DNA from: Pseudomonas fulva
GTDB taxonomy: Bacteria; Pseudomonadota; Gammaproteobacteria; Pseudomonadales; Pseudomonadaceae
Assembly: GCF_023517795.1 (NCBI RefSeq)
Contig: NZ_CP082928.1
Coordinates: forward strand, 3,968,001-4,032,000
Direction: 5' to 3'
DNA length: 64,000 nucleotides
A program made the translations under genes and the position numbers. A model generated the notes under the pieces. It had not been told where the DNA came from. It searched no databases and saw nothing but the letters and a program-made list of their open reading frames with translations. This document shows positions 19,906-28,893 of the stretch, piece by piece; the first letter of the stretch is position 1; each line of letters begins with the position of its first letter.

Positions 19906-20155
19906 GGGCGTCGAGCGAGCCAGGTTTGTAAAACAAAAAGAATTGCCGTTGCTGCTGGTTTTGAAATATTAGAGGCGAGTCTTCTTTGACGCTGACAGAA
20001 TAAGGTGAACTACTCGCGCGCACAGGGTAGAGGCCTGGCTCTACTGCTGCGGTACCAGCCTCTGTGATTGTTCCGATCGCAACGTACGGCTCGCGTTCTA
20101 GTGCAACAGTCTTAGGTGACCACCCCAACTCGTCCGGGAGACCTCTACGATGCAC
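19853..20155 (-). CDS. Hypothetical protein downstream of the DUF4198 gene
   Basis: A 100-codon frame starting with GTG eight bases after the DUF4198 stop, with AGGT four bases upstream of the start. The text (REPYVAIGTITEAGTAAVEPG, FQNQQQRQFFLFYKPGSLDAL) reads like real protein, and the layout would allow coupling to the DUF4198 gene. It overlaps the convergent membrane-protein gene by 53 bases. No family recognised. Confidence 0.35.
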   Translation of the reverse strand: MHRRGLPDELGWSPKTVALEREPYVAIGTITEAGTAAVEPGLYPVRASSSPYSVSVKEDSPLIFQNQQQRQFFLFYKPGSLDALTDRPYDDGSFAWEAHT

Positions 20156-20163
20156 CGACCTGT

Positions 20164-20886
20164 TTAATGGTGATGTGCTTCTCCGACGAACGTCAGGGAT
20201 GTGAACAGGCTGCGCTCCGATACTTCATTCTCGCCGCTGGCCGGTACCCTGGCTTGGGCCGCGATAATGTTCAGTCCAGCGTTGCGGATGATGATGCTAG
20301 CGCGCCCCTTAGCATCGGTTTTGACGCTGCTTGCATCGAGCATTCCCCGGTAGTCGTCGAGAAGAGCGATATTCGCAGCTGGTTTGCCGTCGATGGTCAC
20401 CACGACCGGGAGAGCGTTACCAACTCCTACTTCTGCTGGATCTTTCAACGGACGAATGACCATCGCAATCCCCAATTGATCAGGGATATGGGCATGCGGT
20501 GCCAAAATCGCCAAGCTGTACTTGTAGCTGTGACTGGCATTCACCGCGCCTGGTACCTCTGCCATAGGCGCGTTCACGGATTTTCCGTCTTTATCTTTGC
20601 TCCACACCCCGTTGTCGAGCGTAACTGTCAGGACGGAGGGGGAGGTTAACGGCATTAGTCGAACATGATCACTTAGTCGCTGAACCGTAACAGGCACCAT
20701 TTTTCCGTTCTGATTGTATGCCCGCACGGCGCCAATTTTTTTCGGTTCATAAGCTTCATCCTCCGCGCCGTGTCCATATACAACCTCAAGCTGACCATAT
20801 CTCGTTTCCGTCCAGATGCCATGGGCCTGGGCTGAACCAATGGTAATTGCGCCTGCTAGTGCGGCCAGCGAAAGTGCAAGCTTCAT
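20164..20886 (-). CDS. Periplasmic DUF4198 protein
   Basis: A 240-residue protein with a clear signal peptide (MKLALSLAALAGAITIGSAQA) whose mature form begins HGIWTETRYGQLEVVYGHG and ends in three histidines (EAHHH). DUF4198 proteins are periplasmic, often lie beside TonB receptors or nickel/cobalt transport genes, and are thought to bind metal. The start at 20886 has AGGAAGAACGT upstream; the frame is open further but not plausible. It is divergent from a TonB receptor across a palindromic operator, so the two are probably co-regulated for uptake of a metal or metallophore. Confidence 0.82.
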   Translation of the reverse strand: MKLALSLAALAGAITIGSAQAHGIWTETRYGQLEVVYGHGAEDEAYEPKKIGAVRAYNQNGKMVPVTVQRLSDHVRLMPLTSPSVLTVTLDNGVWSKDKDGKSVNAPMAEVPGAVNASHSYKYSLAILAPHAHIPDQLGIAMVIRPLKDPAEVGVGNALPVVVTIDGKPAANIALLDDYRGMLDASSVKTDAKGRASIIIRNAGLNIIAAQARVPASGENEVSERSLFTSLTFVGEAHHH

Positions 20887-20996
20887 ACGTTCTTCCTGAT
20901 GTAGTGACTGGAGTGAGCAAGGCTTGAGATTCGGGCGTCGGACTGGTCGATGAAAAGCCAAAACGACAAATCAACACCTTGATCGTTATCCTTTTT

Positions 20997-21014
20997 GATA
21001 TGATATAACGTATC
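20997..21014. promoter_or_regulatory. Palindromic operator between DUF4198 and TonB-receptor genes
   Basis: GATATGATATAACGTATC matches its own reverse complement at 14 of 18 positions and sits in the 170-bp divergent promoter region. AT-rich dyads of this shape (ATGATATAACGT core) resemble Zur-type sites. I propose a metal-responsive operator without being able to name the regulator. Confidence 0.45.
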
Positions 21015-21056
21015 TTTTACTGTGTCATAGATCAACACCTCAAGGAAATTTGGTTC

Positions 21057-23162
21057 ATGTACGGACGTGCGAATCGCGGCAGTGGTTGGGTTTTTAATGG
21101 AGCGGCATTGCTCTGCGTTGTCTCGTGCGCCTCGGTTGCTGCTGCAGATCGAGAGGATGAGGGTGTCACCGAGCTAGGTGCGATTGAAGTTGTAGGTGAG
21201 AGAGGTACACAGGGTAGAGCTACTCCGCTGACGCGCAGCAATGTGAGCAATGCCCCCGAGAGCCTTCCGACGGCGGTCACCACCATCACCGACGAGGAAC
21301 TCCGGACGCTCAACGTTGGCCGAGATATCTCCAACATCTACCGCCGGGTACCAGGTGTTGTTGCCAACAATATCGACCAAGGTGATACCGGCAATGGCTT
21401 TCGTATGCGCGGTTTCACCACAAACGGTACTCACGGTGCTGACGTGGCCGTGTACGTTGACGGCGTTCCGCAGAACATTCCGTCGAGTCAAGGTGGTGCC
21501 GGGCACGGCCCGGTTTTTCTGGAATGGCTGACGCCGCAGATGATCAAACGCGTCGACGTCATCAAAGGCCCTGTATCGGCGCTGCACGGCGACCAGAACC
21601 GTGCGGGCTCGGTGAACATCGAAACGCTTGATGGCGGCGATGTGGCCTCGAGCATAGGCTTGGACATCGCTAGCTTTGATGGGCGCCGAACCGATTTGGT
21701 GCTAGGCGGTGAGCATGAAGGACTCGAATCGTTGTTCGTGGCGGATATCTACAAGACCAACGGCTATCGCAAGGCAGCAGAGACCAGGCGCGACAACTAC
21801 TTCTGGAAGCTCTCTAAAGTGATCGGTGAGGCAAAATACTCAGCGCGCTTCAGCCATTACGAATCGGACTTCAAGAATGATGGCTACCTAAATTTGCCTG
21901 CATTGCGAGCCGGGACAATCAGTCGCCGCGATACTGACAACCTTTACGGGTTCGGTAACGCAAACCGAAATACCTATGTCTTCAATCGCGCACCGGCTGA
22001 AAGCGAGGAGGGTCTTTATTACACCGCGTACTTCGAGGACTTCAAGCGGGTACGCGGAATCTCAAACGGCACCAACACCCACAATTACGGCAAGGATGAT
22101 CGTGATATCTACGGTGGGCGGCTGGCCTATAACTTCGTGTACGAGGGCTCCGCGTCGCTTATGGTCGGCGCCGACGTGCGCCGTGACAAGGGCGACGCCT
22201 ATCGCCAGCAGTATCGCAACTTCGAGCCTACGCCCAATTTCTATTTTGACTTCGATCAGGATCTGATCACGTATGGGGTGTTCGCCCAGGGTCAATACAA
22301 ACCGGTCGAGTCATTGAAGTTGTTGGGGGGCATTCGCTACGATCGTTTTGATTATGACATCGATAATCTCAAGTTCCGCAACGCTGATACCGGCTACCAC
22401 AGTTCGGTCACCACACCGAAACTCGGACTGGTGTGGACGCCGACGGAGCAGTTCGAAGTGTTCACCAACGCTTCTCAGGGCTTTCGTTCGCCTGCCGCGG
22501 AATACATCAGCTCAGGCAGCAGCAGTGCTCTGCCACCAAGCGACACCGGCGGCCGAATCAATGGAAGCGTGCGGCCCAGCAAAGTCACCTCCTATGACAT
22601 CGGTTTCACGGCTCGCCCAACTGAACGACTCTCCAGCACTACCGAGTTCTACTATATCCAGAATGACAGCGAGACACTGCAAACCTCTCCTGGTGTCTTT
22701 GAGCAGGTTGCCGACACAACGCGTAAAGGTGTGGAGACCAGTTTCAACTACCAAGCCACATCCACAATCAGTACCTACGCGAGCTACGGACGGATCATCG
22801 ATGCGGTGATAGACAATCCGCCTGCCGGTACTGGCGACCGACTCGTAGTGCCTGAACATACCTATAAAGCCGGCATTCAATATCAGAATGCGTTCATGGC
22901 AGGGCAGTTGACGCTCAATGCCGACGCCTATCATCTCACTGGTGTCCCGTACTACGTCGGCACTGAAAGAAAAGAGATGCCGGTTTACACCCGATACGAC
23001 CTCCGGGCCTCCTATGACTACAGCGATTACCAATTCACTGTGTATGGCACCTTTCAGCCTCATCGTTACGGCACTGAAACGGCTTATGGCACCAACAGCG
23101 GACTGGTGATCGTTCCGCAACCTTCGACGACGCTTGGGGCATCGGTCAGATACTTCTTCTGA
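21057..23162 (+). CDS. TonB-dependent outer-membrane receptor
   Basis: A 701-residue receptor with a signal peptide ending near ASVAAA, a TonB-box-like ELGAIEVVGE, a plug domain (VTTITDEELRTLNVGRDISNIYRRVPG in part; VIKGPVSALHGDQNRAGSVNI) and a 22-strand barrel ending in the outer-membrane signature F (ASVRYFF). AAGGA lies upstream of the ATG at 21057. Pairing with a divergent histidine-tailed DUF4198 protein suggests a metal complex as substrate. It has no N-terminal STN signalling domain. Confidence 0.92.
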   Translation: MYGRANRGSGWVFNGAALLCVVSCASVAAADREDEGVTELGAIEVVGERGTQGRATPLTRSNVSNAPESLPTAVTTITDEELRTLNVGRDISNIYRRVPGVVANNIDQGDTGNGFRMRGFTTNGTHGADVAVYVDGVPQNIPSSQGGAGHGPVFLEWLTPQMIKRVDVIKGPVSALHGDQNRAGSVNIETLDGGDVASSIGLDIASFDGRRTDLVLGGEHEGLESLFVADIYKTNGYRKAAETRRDNYFWKLSKVIGEAKYSARFSHYESDFKNDGYLNLPALRAGTISRRDTDNLYGFGNANRNTYVFNRAPAESEEGLYYTAYFEDFKRVRGISNGTNTHNYGKDDRDIYGGRLAYNFVYEGSASLMVGADVRRDKGDAYRQQYRNFEPTPNFYFDFDQDLITYGVFAQGQYKPVESLKLLGGIRYDRFDYDIDNLKFRNADTGYHSSVTTPKLGLVWTPTEQFEVFTNASQGFRSPAAEYISSGSSSALPPSDTGGRINGSVRPSKVTSYDIGFTARPTERLSSTTEFYYIQNDSETLQTSPGVFEQVADTTRKGVETSFNYQATSTISTYASYGRIIDAVIDNPPAGTGDRLVVPEHTYKAGIQYQNAFMAGQLTLNADAYHLTGVPYYVGTERKEMPVYTRYDLRASYDYSDYQFTVYGTFQPHRYGTETAYGTNSGLVIVPQPSTTLGASVRYFF

Positions 23163-23203
23163 CGACCTGAAAAAACTGCTGAACGTCGTGCTGAGCGGTA
23201 TGT

Positions 23204-23227
23204 AGACGCCGATCTTGATCGGCGTCT
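23204..23227 (+). terminator. Hairpin after the TonB-receptor gene
   Basis: AGACGCCGATC TT GATCGGCGTCT is a perfect inverted repeat with a two-base loop, 41 bases past the stop codon. No strong T-tract follows, so it may be a Rho-assisted or mRNA-end stem. It also faces the convergent transporter gene. Confidence 0.5.
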
Positions 23228-23344
23228 GCCTTGGGGTGCGGGAGGTCAGCCTTTTGGGGAATCACTGCATGCACAGGTAACCACCAGCTGCTTTCGAGCG
23301 GAAGCAGCCGTTAGAGGCTACTTCTCATCGTTCATAATCGCTTG

Positions 23345-24691
23345 TCAGTGGAAGAAACCGAGCAGAAGTGTGGCTAGGATGACGGTAGATGCGCCACCGA
23401 TGCGCGTGGAAATCTGTGCGAATGGCATCAATCCCATGCGGTTGGAGGCCGACAGGATCGCTACATCGCCGGTGCCCCCCAGGCCGCTGTGGCAGCAGGT
23501 CACGATGGCCGATTCGACAGGGAACATCTTCAAGAGATTGCCGATTAGGAAACCGGCAAGGGTCATCGACACCACTACCGAGGCACATACCACCACGTAG
23601 CCGACGGAAAACACCTCCACCACGCTATCCAGGGGCACATAGAGCATGCCCAGACCGATCATCACTGGCCAGATGAATGCAACGGACACCAGTTTGTAGA
23701 ACGATTTACTACCTTGTTCGAGGAGCGGCGGAATCACGCGCAGGTATTTGAACAGTACGGCGAGCAGAATCATCATCACCGGCCCCGGTATATGCACAAT
23801 CTTCTCAGCCAGCCCGCCCAGGATGAAGAAGGCGCAGATCAGCAGCACACCAGCTCCCATGTAACGGAAATCGATATGGTGGGTTGATTCCTCTTTCTCA
23901 CGGAACAGATCGTTTTCTTCCTTGGCACGAATCAGCATGCCGTCACCGTTCCATGCCGGCTTTTTGAGGGCGATACGTGCCAGCACTCCGGCACAGATGA
24001 TGGCGATGATGTTGCCCACGACTGCAGCGGGCACCAATTGCGCTACGTACTGATCAGGCGTGCCACCGAGGATGGCGGAGTAAGCCAGCGACAACGGCAG
24101 GATCCCTTCTCCGATGCCGCCACCAATGATCGGCACGATAATGAAAAAGAAGGTGTGATAGGCGCTGTAGCCGAACAGCATGCCGACTGCCATGCCCGCA
24201 GTCACCGCAGCTAGCGTACCAGCGACCAAAGGCACAAACATGCGGATCATGCCTTGCACGAGAATGAAGCGATCCATGCCCAGGATACTGCCCACGACCA
24301 GACTGGCGATGACGAAGTACAGGAAGTTGGCTTCCTTCATCAGCATCTTGGTCGCATCGATAGTAGTCGGCCCGAAAAAGCCGTAGAACACCAGTACCGA
24401 AGGCAGCAGCAGGCAGAGAATCGCACCACCACCGATTTCCTTCAGGATTGGCAGCCGTTGCCCGAGCTGACCGAAGAAAACCCCCATGGTCATGATCACG
24501 GCAAGGCCGCCAATCATGTTCTTGGGCAGTAGTCCAAAATGCGCAGAGAGGAAAACGGTCAACGCTATCGCGAGGAAATAAGGCAGTGGTATCACGCCTA
24601 TCTCGTAAGTAAGGAGAGTATGAAGTAGGCGGCGTTTAGGCGACGAAGCAGCGGCGTCCGACGCCGATCCCGAATTGGAGATCAGGCTCAT
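23345..24691 (-). CDS. 2-hydroxycarboxylate transporter (2HCT/CitS family)
   Basis: A 448-residue inner-membrane carrier with about 11 helices and both 2HCT re-entrant-loop signatures: GGGIGEG in the N-terminal half and GLGGTGD in the C-terminal half. Family members import citrate, malate or citramalate with Na+ or H+. A GAGGA site precedes the ATG at 24691. It is divergent from a LysR gene and near leuC/leuD-like and RraA-like genes, so the substrate is probably a 2-hydroxy di- or tricarboxylate fed into that set. The family is uncommon in Pseudomonas. Confidence 0.9.
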   Translation of the reverse strand: MSLISNSGSASDAAASSPKRRLLHTLLTYEIGVIPLPYFLAIALTVFLSAHFGLLPKNMIGGLAVIMTMGVFFGQLGQRLPILKEIGGGAILCLLLPSVLVFYGFFGPTTIDATKMLMKEANFLYFVIASLVVGSILGMDRFILVQGMIRMFVPLVAGTLAAVTAGMAVGMLFGYSAYHTFFFIIVPIIGGGIGEGILPLSLAYSAILGGTPDQYVAQLVPAAVVGNIIAIICAGVLARIALKKPAWNGDGMLIRAKEENDLFREKEESTHHIDFRYMGAGVLLICAFFILGGLAEKIVHIPGPVMMILLAVLFKYLRVIPPLLEQGSKSFYKLVSVAFIWPVMIGLGMLYVPLDSVVEVFSVGYVVVCASVVVSMTLAGFLIGNLLKMFPVESAIVTCCHSGLGGTGDVAILSASNRMGLMPFAQISTRIGGASTVILATLLLGFFH

Positions 24692-24803
24692 GGCTAATCC
24701 TCTGTTTGTTCTTGTGAAGGAGGAATGGTCGGCGTCTGGACATCGAGTTCATCGCCGATGAAGAATGCTATCCTTCGCGTAAAGTGCAATAAACAGATCA
24801 ATC

Positions 24804-25733
24804 ATGACGCCTACAAACACGATTCGTGTCGAATCTCCCCTTCCAGATGATCTTTGTGTGTTTCTCACCGTGATCCGCAAATCCAGTTTCGCAGGAGCCG
24901 CCGACGAACTAGGTCTGTCACCGGCTTTCGTCAGCAAGCGAATTCGCATCCTTGAAGAAACTCTGCAAACCCGGTTGCTGCACCGCACTACACGCCGTAT
25001 TGCGCTAACCGAAGCTGGAGAGAAGACCCAGCGATGGGCAACCCGATTTCTCGATGACATGGATGATTTCGTCAGTGAGCTAACAGAAATCCGTCAGGCA
25101 CCTAGGGGCCTGTTGCACATCTGCAGCAGTTTCGGGTTCGGTCGCAATCATGTAGCACCTGCGATTGCAGAGCTGTCATCTACCTTCCCAGATCTGGAAG
25201 TCCGGCTGGATGTGTTCGACCGTGTCGTCGATATCGTCGCTGAGGGGTTCGATTTGGAAATCCGTGTTGGTGATGATTTGCCTGGTCATCACATCGGCCG
25301 CAAGCTGGTAAGCAACCAGCGGATCCTTTGCGCGACTCCAGAATATCTGGAGAGACGAGGCAAGCCATTGAGCCTGAAGGATCTTGCCCAGCATGATTGT
25401 TTGGTGCTCAAGGAGCGCAACAACCCTTTCGGGGTCTGGCAGCTGAACCATGCAGATGGTGATGAAACGGTACGTGTCAGCAGCCGATTGTCTTCTAACA
25501 ACGGTGAAATAGTGCTGCAGTGGGCGCTGGGCGGCAGAGGCATCATCCTGCGCTCGCTCTGGGACGTCCAACCATTGCTCGATCAGGGCAAGCTGGTGCG
25601 CGTGCTACCGGCCTACACCCAAAGCGCTAACGTCTGGGCGGTGTATCCGACCCGATTATCGGACTCAGCTAAGCTTCGCGTTTGCGTGGAGTTCCTCGAA
25701 AACCGATTTAGGAAAATGGTGCTCACGGGCTGA
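24804..25733 (+). CDS. LysR-type transcriptional regulator
   Basis: A 309-residue LysR regulator of the DsdC/CrgA-like group, with an HTH around SSFAGAADELGLSPAFVSKRIRILE (in part) and an effector domain. The start at 24804 lacks a strong ribosome binding site. It is divergent from the 2HCT transporter (112-bp gap), and its TGA directly abuts the stop of the convergent RraA-like gene, so the two stops share TGATCA. It is the likely regulator of the local carboxylate-use genes. Confidence 0.88.
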   Translation: MTPTNTIRVESPLPDDLCVFLTVIRKSSFAGAADELGLSPAFVSKRIRILEETLQTRLLHRTTRRIALTEAGEKTQRWATRFLDDMDDFVSELTEIRQAPRGLLHICSSFGFGRNHVAPAIAELSSTFPDLEVRLDVFDRVVDIVAEGFDLEIRVGDDLPGHHIGRKLVSNQRILCATPEYLERRGKPLSLKDLAQHDCLVLKERNNPFGVWQLNHADGDETVRVSSRLSSNNGEIVLQWALGGRGIILRSLWDVQPLLDQGKLVRVLPAYTQSANVWAVYPTRLSDSAKLRVCVEFLENRFRKMVLTG

Positions 25734-26429
25734 TCAGAGCGGGCAACCCTTGCTGCGCAGCAAGTCGTCGAATCGGGTAGGGTCCAGCGTGCCTGCCGAG
25801 ATGGCCGAGATGATGCTGCGTTCGCGGTCAAGCAACTGCTGGCACCGCTCGTGCAAAGCCGGTAACTCGGCCTGGGGCACAGCGACCACGCCATCTAGAT
25901 CACCGAGTACCATATCGCCGGGGCTAACCACGAGGCCCGCGCAGGAGATCGGCACATTGATTTCGCCGTTGCCATCGGTGCTCGGCCCTCTGTGAACGCT
26001 CCCCAACGCGAAAATGGGGAGCTGGCCCTCCAGGCACTCGTCTTGGTCGCGAATTGCGCCGTTTACCACCACGCCGGCTATTCCAGCCTTAAGCGCCATG
26101 GCGCGCATGATGCCGCCGAACACCGCGCGGGTCATGTCTCCGCTTCCGTCTATAACCAGAACGTCGCCTGGCCGAGCCATTTGAATGGCCTTGAGCGTCA
26201 GCAGGTTGTCGCCGGGACGCACGCGTACGGTCAGTGCGCTCCCGCACAAATGCTTGGCACCATGAAAAGGTTTTAGACCGAGCCCACCCACGTTGCGCCC
26301 CAGACAATCGCTGACGATGGCGCTGGGCATGTCGTGAAATGCAGCCAACCAGTCGGAGGGAACTGCAGATACTGGTGGATTGATCAGGTAGCCGGGTGGC
26401 CAGGAGCTGTTTGAAGTTACGTCAAGCAT
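25734..26429 (-). CDS. RraA-like aldolase/decarboxylase
   Basis: A 231-residue member of the RraA/HMG-aldolase superfamily. The metal and catalytic elements are present: GDVLVIDGSGD, NGAIRDQDE (Arg127-Asp128, the pair needed for aldolase and oxaloacetate decarboxylase activity) and GDLDGVVAVP. Because the RD pair and flanking acidic residues are retained, an enzyme is more likely than an RNase E regulator. Known substrates are 4-hydroxy-4-methyl-2-oxoglutarate, 4-carboxy-4-hydroxy-2-oxoadipate and oxaloacetate. It lies downstream of leuCD-like genes on the same strand. Confidence 0.85.
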   Translation of the reverse strand: MLDVTSNSSWPPGYLINPPVSAVPSDWLAAFHDMPSAIVSDCLGRNVGGLGLKPFHGAKHLCGSALTVRVRPGDNLLTLKAIQMARPGDVLVIDGSGDMTRAVFGGIMRAMALKAGIAGVVVNGAIRDQDECLEGQLPIFALGSVHRGPSTDGNGEINVPISCAGLVVSPGDMVLGDLDGVVAVPQAELPALHERCQQLLDRERSIISAISAGTLDPTRFDDLLRSKGCPL

Positions 26430-26443
26430 AACGGTTCCAATAC

Positions 26444-26464
26444 GGGTCTCTTATGCAGAGACCC
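26444..26464 (-). terminator. Hairpin between leuD-like and RraA-like genes
   Basis: GGGTCTC / GAGACCC with a seven-base loop lies in the 51-bp gap. It has no T-tract on either strand, so read-through from leuCD into the RraA-like gene is likely; it may be a processing or partial termination stem. Confidence 0.4.
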
Positions 26465-26480
26465 GCTGCTGAATCATAGT

Positions 26481-27089
26481 TTAAGCAAGCCAGGGGTTTG
26501 TGCGGTGATGCTCGGTCTCGAAGCCGCGTATCTGATCTGTACGCTGCAGGGTGCTGCCAATGGCATCCAGCCCTTGGAGTAGTGCGTCTTTGCGTAAAGG
26601 GTCGATTTCAAAGGCAATCACCTGGCCGTTGCTCAGACGAATTTTCTGGCGAGCAAGGTCGACGGTGATCTGAGCCTGGTCTGGCGAGCCTACCTGTCGA
26701 CCGACTTCCAGTAACTCGGCTTCGGCGAGCTGAATGAGCAGTACCCCATTGCGCTGACAGTTGTCATAGAAGATACCGGCGAAGCTGGTACCAATCAGAG
26801 CACGAATGCCAATCTGCTTTAGACCCCAAACCGCATGTTCGCGGCTCGAACCGCAGCCAAAGTTTGGCCCTACCACGAGGAAGCTTGAGTCGTTCCAAGG
26901 GCTCTGGTTAAGAACAAACTCGGGATTCGGCGTACCGTCCTGGAGAAAGCGCAGGTCGAAGAATATGCCGCGATCTAGGCCGCTACGGTCGATACCTTTG
27001 AGAAACTGCTTGGGCATGATGACGTCGGTGTCCACATTGGCAGCGAGAAAAGGCGCTGCAATGCCTTGGACGGTAGTGAATGCTTGCAT
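26481..27089 (-). CDS. leuD: Isopropylmalate-isomerase-like small subunit (LeuD paralogue)
   Basis: A 202-residue swivel-domain subunit with DTDVIMPKQFLKGIDR near the N-terminus and NFGCGSSREHAVWGL, the substrate-binding signature. GGAGG overlaps the end of leuC, and the two genes are one base apart. Canonical Pseudomonas LeuD takes part in leucine synthesis beside leuB. Here there is no leuB and the neighbours are a transporter, an aldolase-like enzyme and a LysR, so this pair may act on another 2-alkyl-malate or citrate-like acid. The symbol is by homology. Confidence 0.85.
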   Translation of the reverse strand: MQAFTTVQGIAAPFLAANVDTDVIMPKQFLKGIDRSGLDRGIFFDLRFLQDGTPNPEFVLNQSPWNDSSFLVVGPNFGCGSSREHAVWGLKQIGIRALIGTSFAGIFYDNCQRNGVLLIQLAEAELLEVGRQVGSPDQAQITVDLARQKIRLSNGQVIAFEIDPLRKDALLQGLDAIGSTLQRTDQIRGFETEHHRTNPWLA

Positions 27090-27090
27090 G

Positions 27091-28512
27091 TTAGACCTCC
27101 ATCGCCAGCGTACGAACGTCGATCAGGTGGCCGCTGACGGCGGCGGCCGCGACCATGGCCGGGCTCATCAGGTGGGTGCGGGCGCCAGCGCCCTGACGGC
27201 CTTCGAAATTACGGTTGGTACTCGATGCGCAGCGGTCACCAGGCGATAGAACGTCGTCATTCATCGCCAGGCACATCGAGCAACCGGACTGTCGCCACTC
27301 GAAGCCTGCGTCTTGGAAGATCTGCGCAAGCCCTTCGGCTTCAGCCTGCTCACGTACCAACGTGGAACCCGGAACAATCATGGCACGTACGTTGGCAGCA
27401 ACTTTACGCCCTCGCACCACCCGCGCGGCGTCACGCAAATCCTCGATACGTGCATTGGTGCAGGAGCCGATAAACGCGTGGCTGATCGGCACTTCTGCAA
27501 GTGGTGTGCCTGCTTCGAGACCCATGTAGCGCAAAGCGCGCTGCAAATCCTGACGGCGAATCAAGTCGCGTTCCTGGCCCGGGTCAGGCACTTGCTCGCC
27601 GATGGCCGCAGCCTGGTCGGGGCTGGTGCCCCAAGTGACCATAGGGCCCAACTCGCTAGCGTCAACTTGCACTTCCTTGTCGAACTGCGCGCCTTCATCG
27701 GTATACAACGATTTCCATTTTTCCACTGCCTGCTCCCACAGCTCACCCTTGGGTACGCGAGGCTTATCTTTGAGATACGCGTAAACCTTCTCGTCGGGCG
27801 CCATGAACGCCCCACGAGCGCCGGCTTCAACCGCCATGTTGCAGATGGTCATGCGGGCCTCAACGCTGAGTGCTTCGATGGTGCCACCGGCGAACTCGAT
27901 GGCGTAGCCCGTGGCTCCGGACGCGCCGATACGCTGTATCAGCGCCATAATGATGTCTTTCGACGTCACCCCTGGGCCCAGCTCGCCCTGCACCGTGACG
28001 CGCATGGTCTTCAGGCGCTTGTACACCAGTGTCTGGGTCGCGAGCAGGTGTTCGATTTCCGAGGTACCGATGCCGAAGCCGAATGCGCCCAGTGCACCGT
28101 ACGTAGTGGTGTGGCTGTCACCGGCGGCGACCACCATGCCGGGTAGTATGAAGCCCTGCTCGGGTGCGACAACATGTTCAATGCCCTGGCGTTTATCCAG
28201 AACGTCGAACAGCTCGATACCGAAATCACGGCAATTCTTTTCGAAGTAGGACACCTGCAGAGCCCCTCCGGCGTCCGGCATGGCAGCCACCCGCTGTGGA
28301 GCAGTAGGGTTGACGTGATCGACGACGCAGAGCGTCGAGGATGGTCGCCAGACCTTTCGGTCAGCCTCGCGCAGTCCGCTGAATGCTTGGGGGCTCGTGT
28401 ATTCGTTGGCAACCTGACGGTCGATGTAAAGCAGCACGTGGCCATGGTCATCGAGCTTGCAGACGGTATGGGAATCAATGTGCTTGTCGTAGAGAGTTTT
28501 AGGGCAGTGCAT
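27091..28512 (-). CDS. leuC: Isopropylmalate-isomerase-like large subunit (LeuC paralogue)
   Basis: A 473-residue aconitase-superfamily protein with all three Fe-S cysteines in place (SCTNARIED and GCSMCLAMN). The N-terminus (KTLYDKHIDSHTVCKLDDHGH) departs from the usual biosynthetic KTLYDKLWDMHEV text, marking a paralogue rather than the leucine-pathway copy. With LeuD it would catalyse dehydration/rehydration of a 2-hydroxy acid to its 3-hydroxy isomer. It is first in a minus-strand unit leuC-leuD-(RraA-like). Confidence 0.87.
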   Translation of the reverse strand: MHCPKTLYDKHIDSHTVCKLDDHGHVLLYIDRQVANEYTSPQAFSGLREADRKVWRPSSTLCVVDHVNPTAPQRVAAMPDAGGALQVSYFEKNCRDFGIELFDVLDKRQGIEHVVAPEQGFILPGMVVAAGDSHTTTYGALGAFGFGIGTSEIEHLLATQTLVYKRLKTMRVTVQGELGPGVTSKDIIMALIQRIGASGATGYAIEFAGGTIEALSVEARMTICNMAVEAGARGAFMAPDEKVYAYLKDKPRVPKGELWEQAVEKWKSLYTDEGAQFDKEVQVDASELGPMVTWGTSPDQAAAIGEQVPDPGQERDLIRRQDLQRALRYMGLEAGTPLAEVPISHAFIGSCTNARIEDLRDAARVVRGRKVAANVRAMIVPGSTLVREQAEAEGLAQIFQDAGFEWRQSGCSMCLAMNDDVLSPGDRCASSTNRNFEGRQGAGARTHLMSPAMVAAAAVSGHLIDVRTLAMEV

Positions 28513-28893
28513 GGCAGTTCTCGCGAGTGATTGTTATGCGAGTCAGAGACTTCACGGGAGGCTGCAACCTTCAGGCAGTCATCCCAAGCATATTTGAACG
28601 ATCACGAGCATCAATGCGTCCGCTGGGCATTTTAAATTCACATATCGTGTTTAATCGGTGGCTTCTTCCGGCGGTGGATTGGAGAAAGGATCTAGGATTT
28701 CGCTGACAGCGGCTGTTCACAGGCAGCCATTCCGGCCTGTACGCCCTTTAGATAATTGTCCTAGTAACGCTTGTGTTCCCATTACCCCGGACGCTTGTTC
28801 TCCGGCTTACCGCTTTACTTCAGGCGCCCACCTGAGCGCTGGTAAATGACGCAGGCTGTCTGACTACCATGAATGCTCACCAACGGGGGCGGG
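28513..28893. other. Intergenic region upstream of the leuC-like gene
   Basis: About 380 bp between leuC and the AraC gene. It should hold the promoter of the leuCD unit (minus strand) and the transcript end of the AraC gene. I see no hairpin with a T-tract and no convincing gene; a 63-codon frame at 28658 has no recognisable content. GC and codon character change across it, so it may be a junction between DNA segments of different origin. Confidence 0.5.

Noticed and set aside
20997..21014. Firm naming of the dyad as a Zur box
   Set aside because: Only the general shape fits; without a matrix score or a zinc-specific gene the regulator cannot be named.
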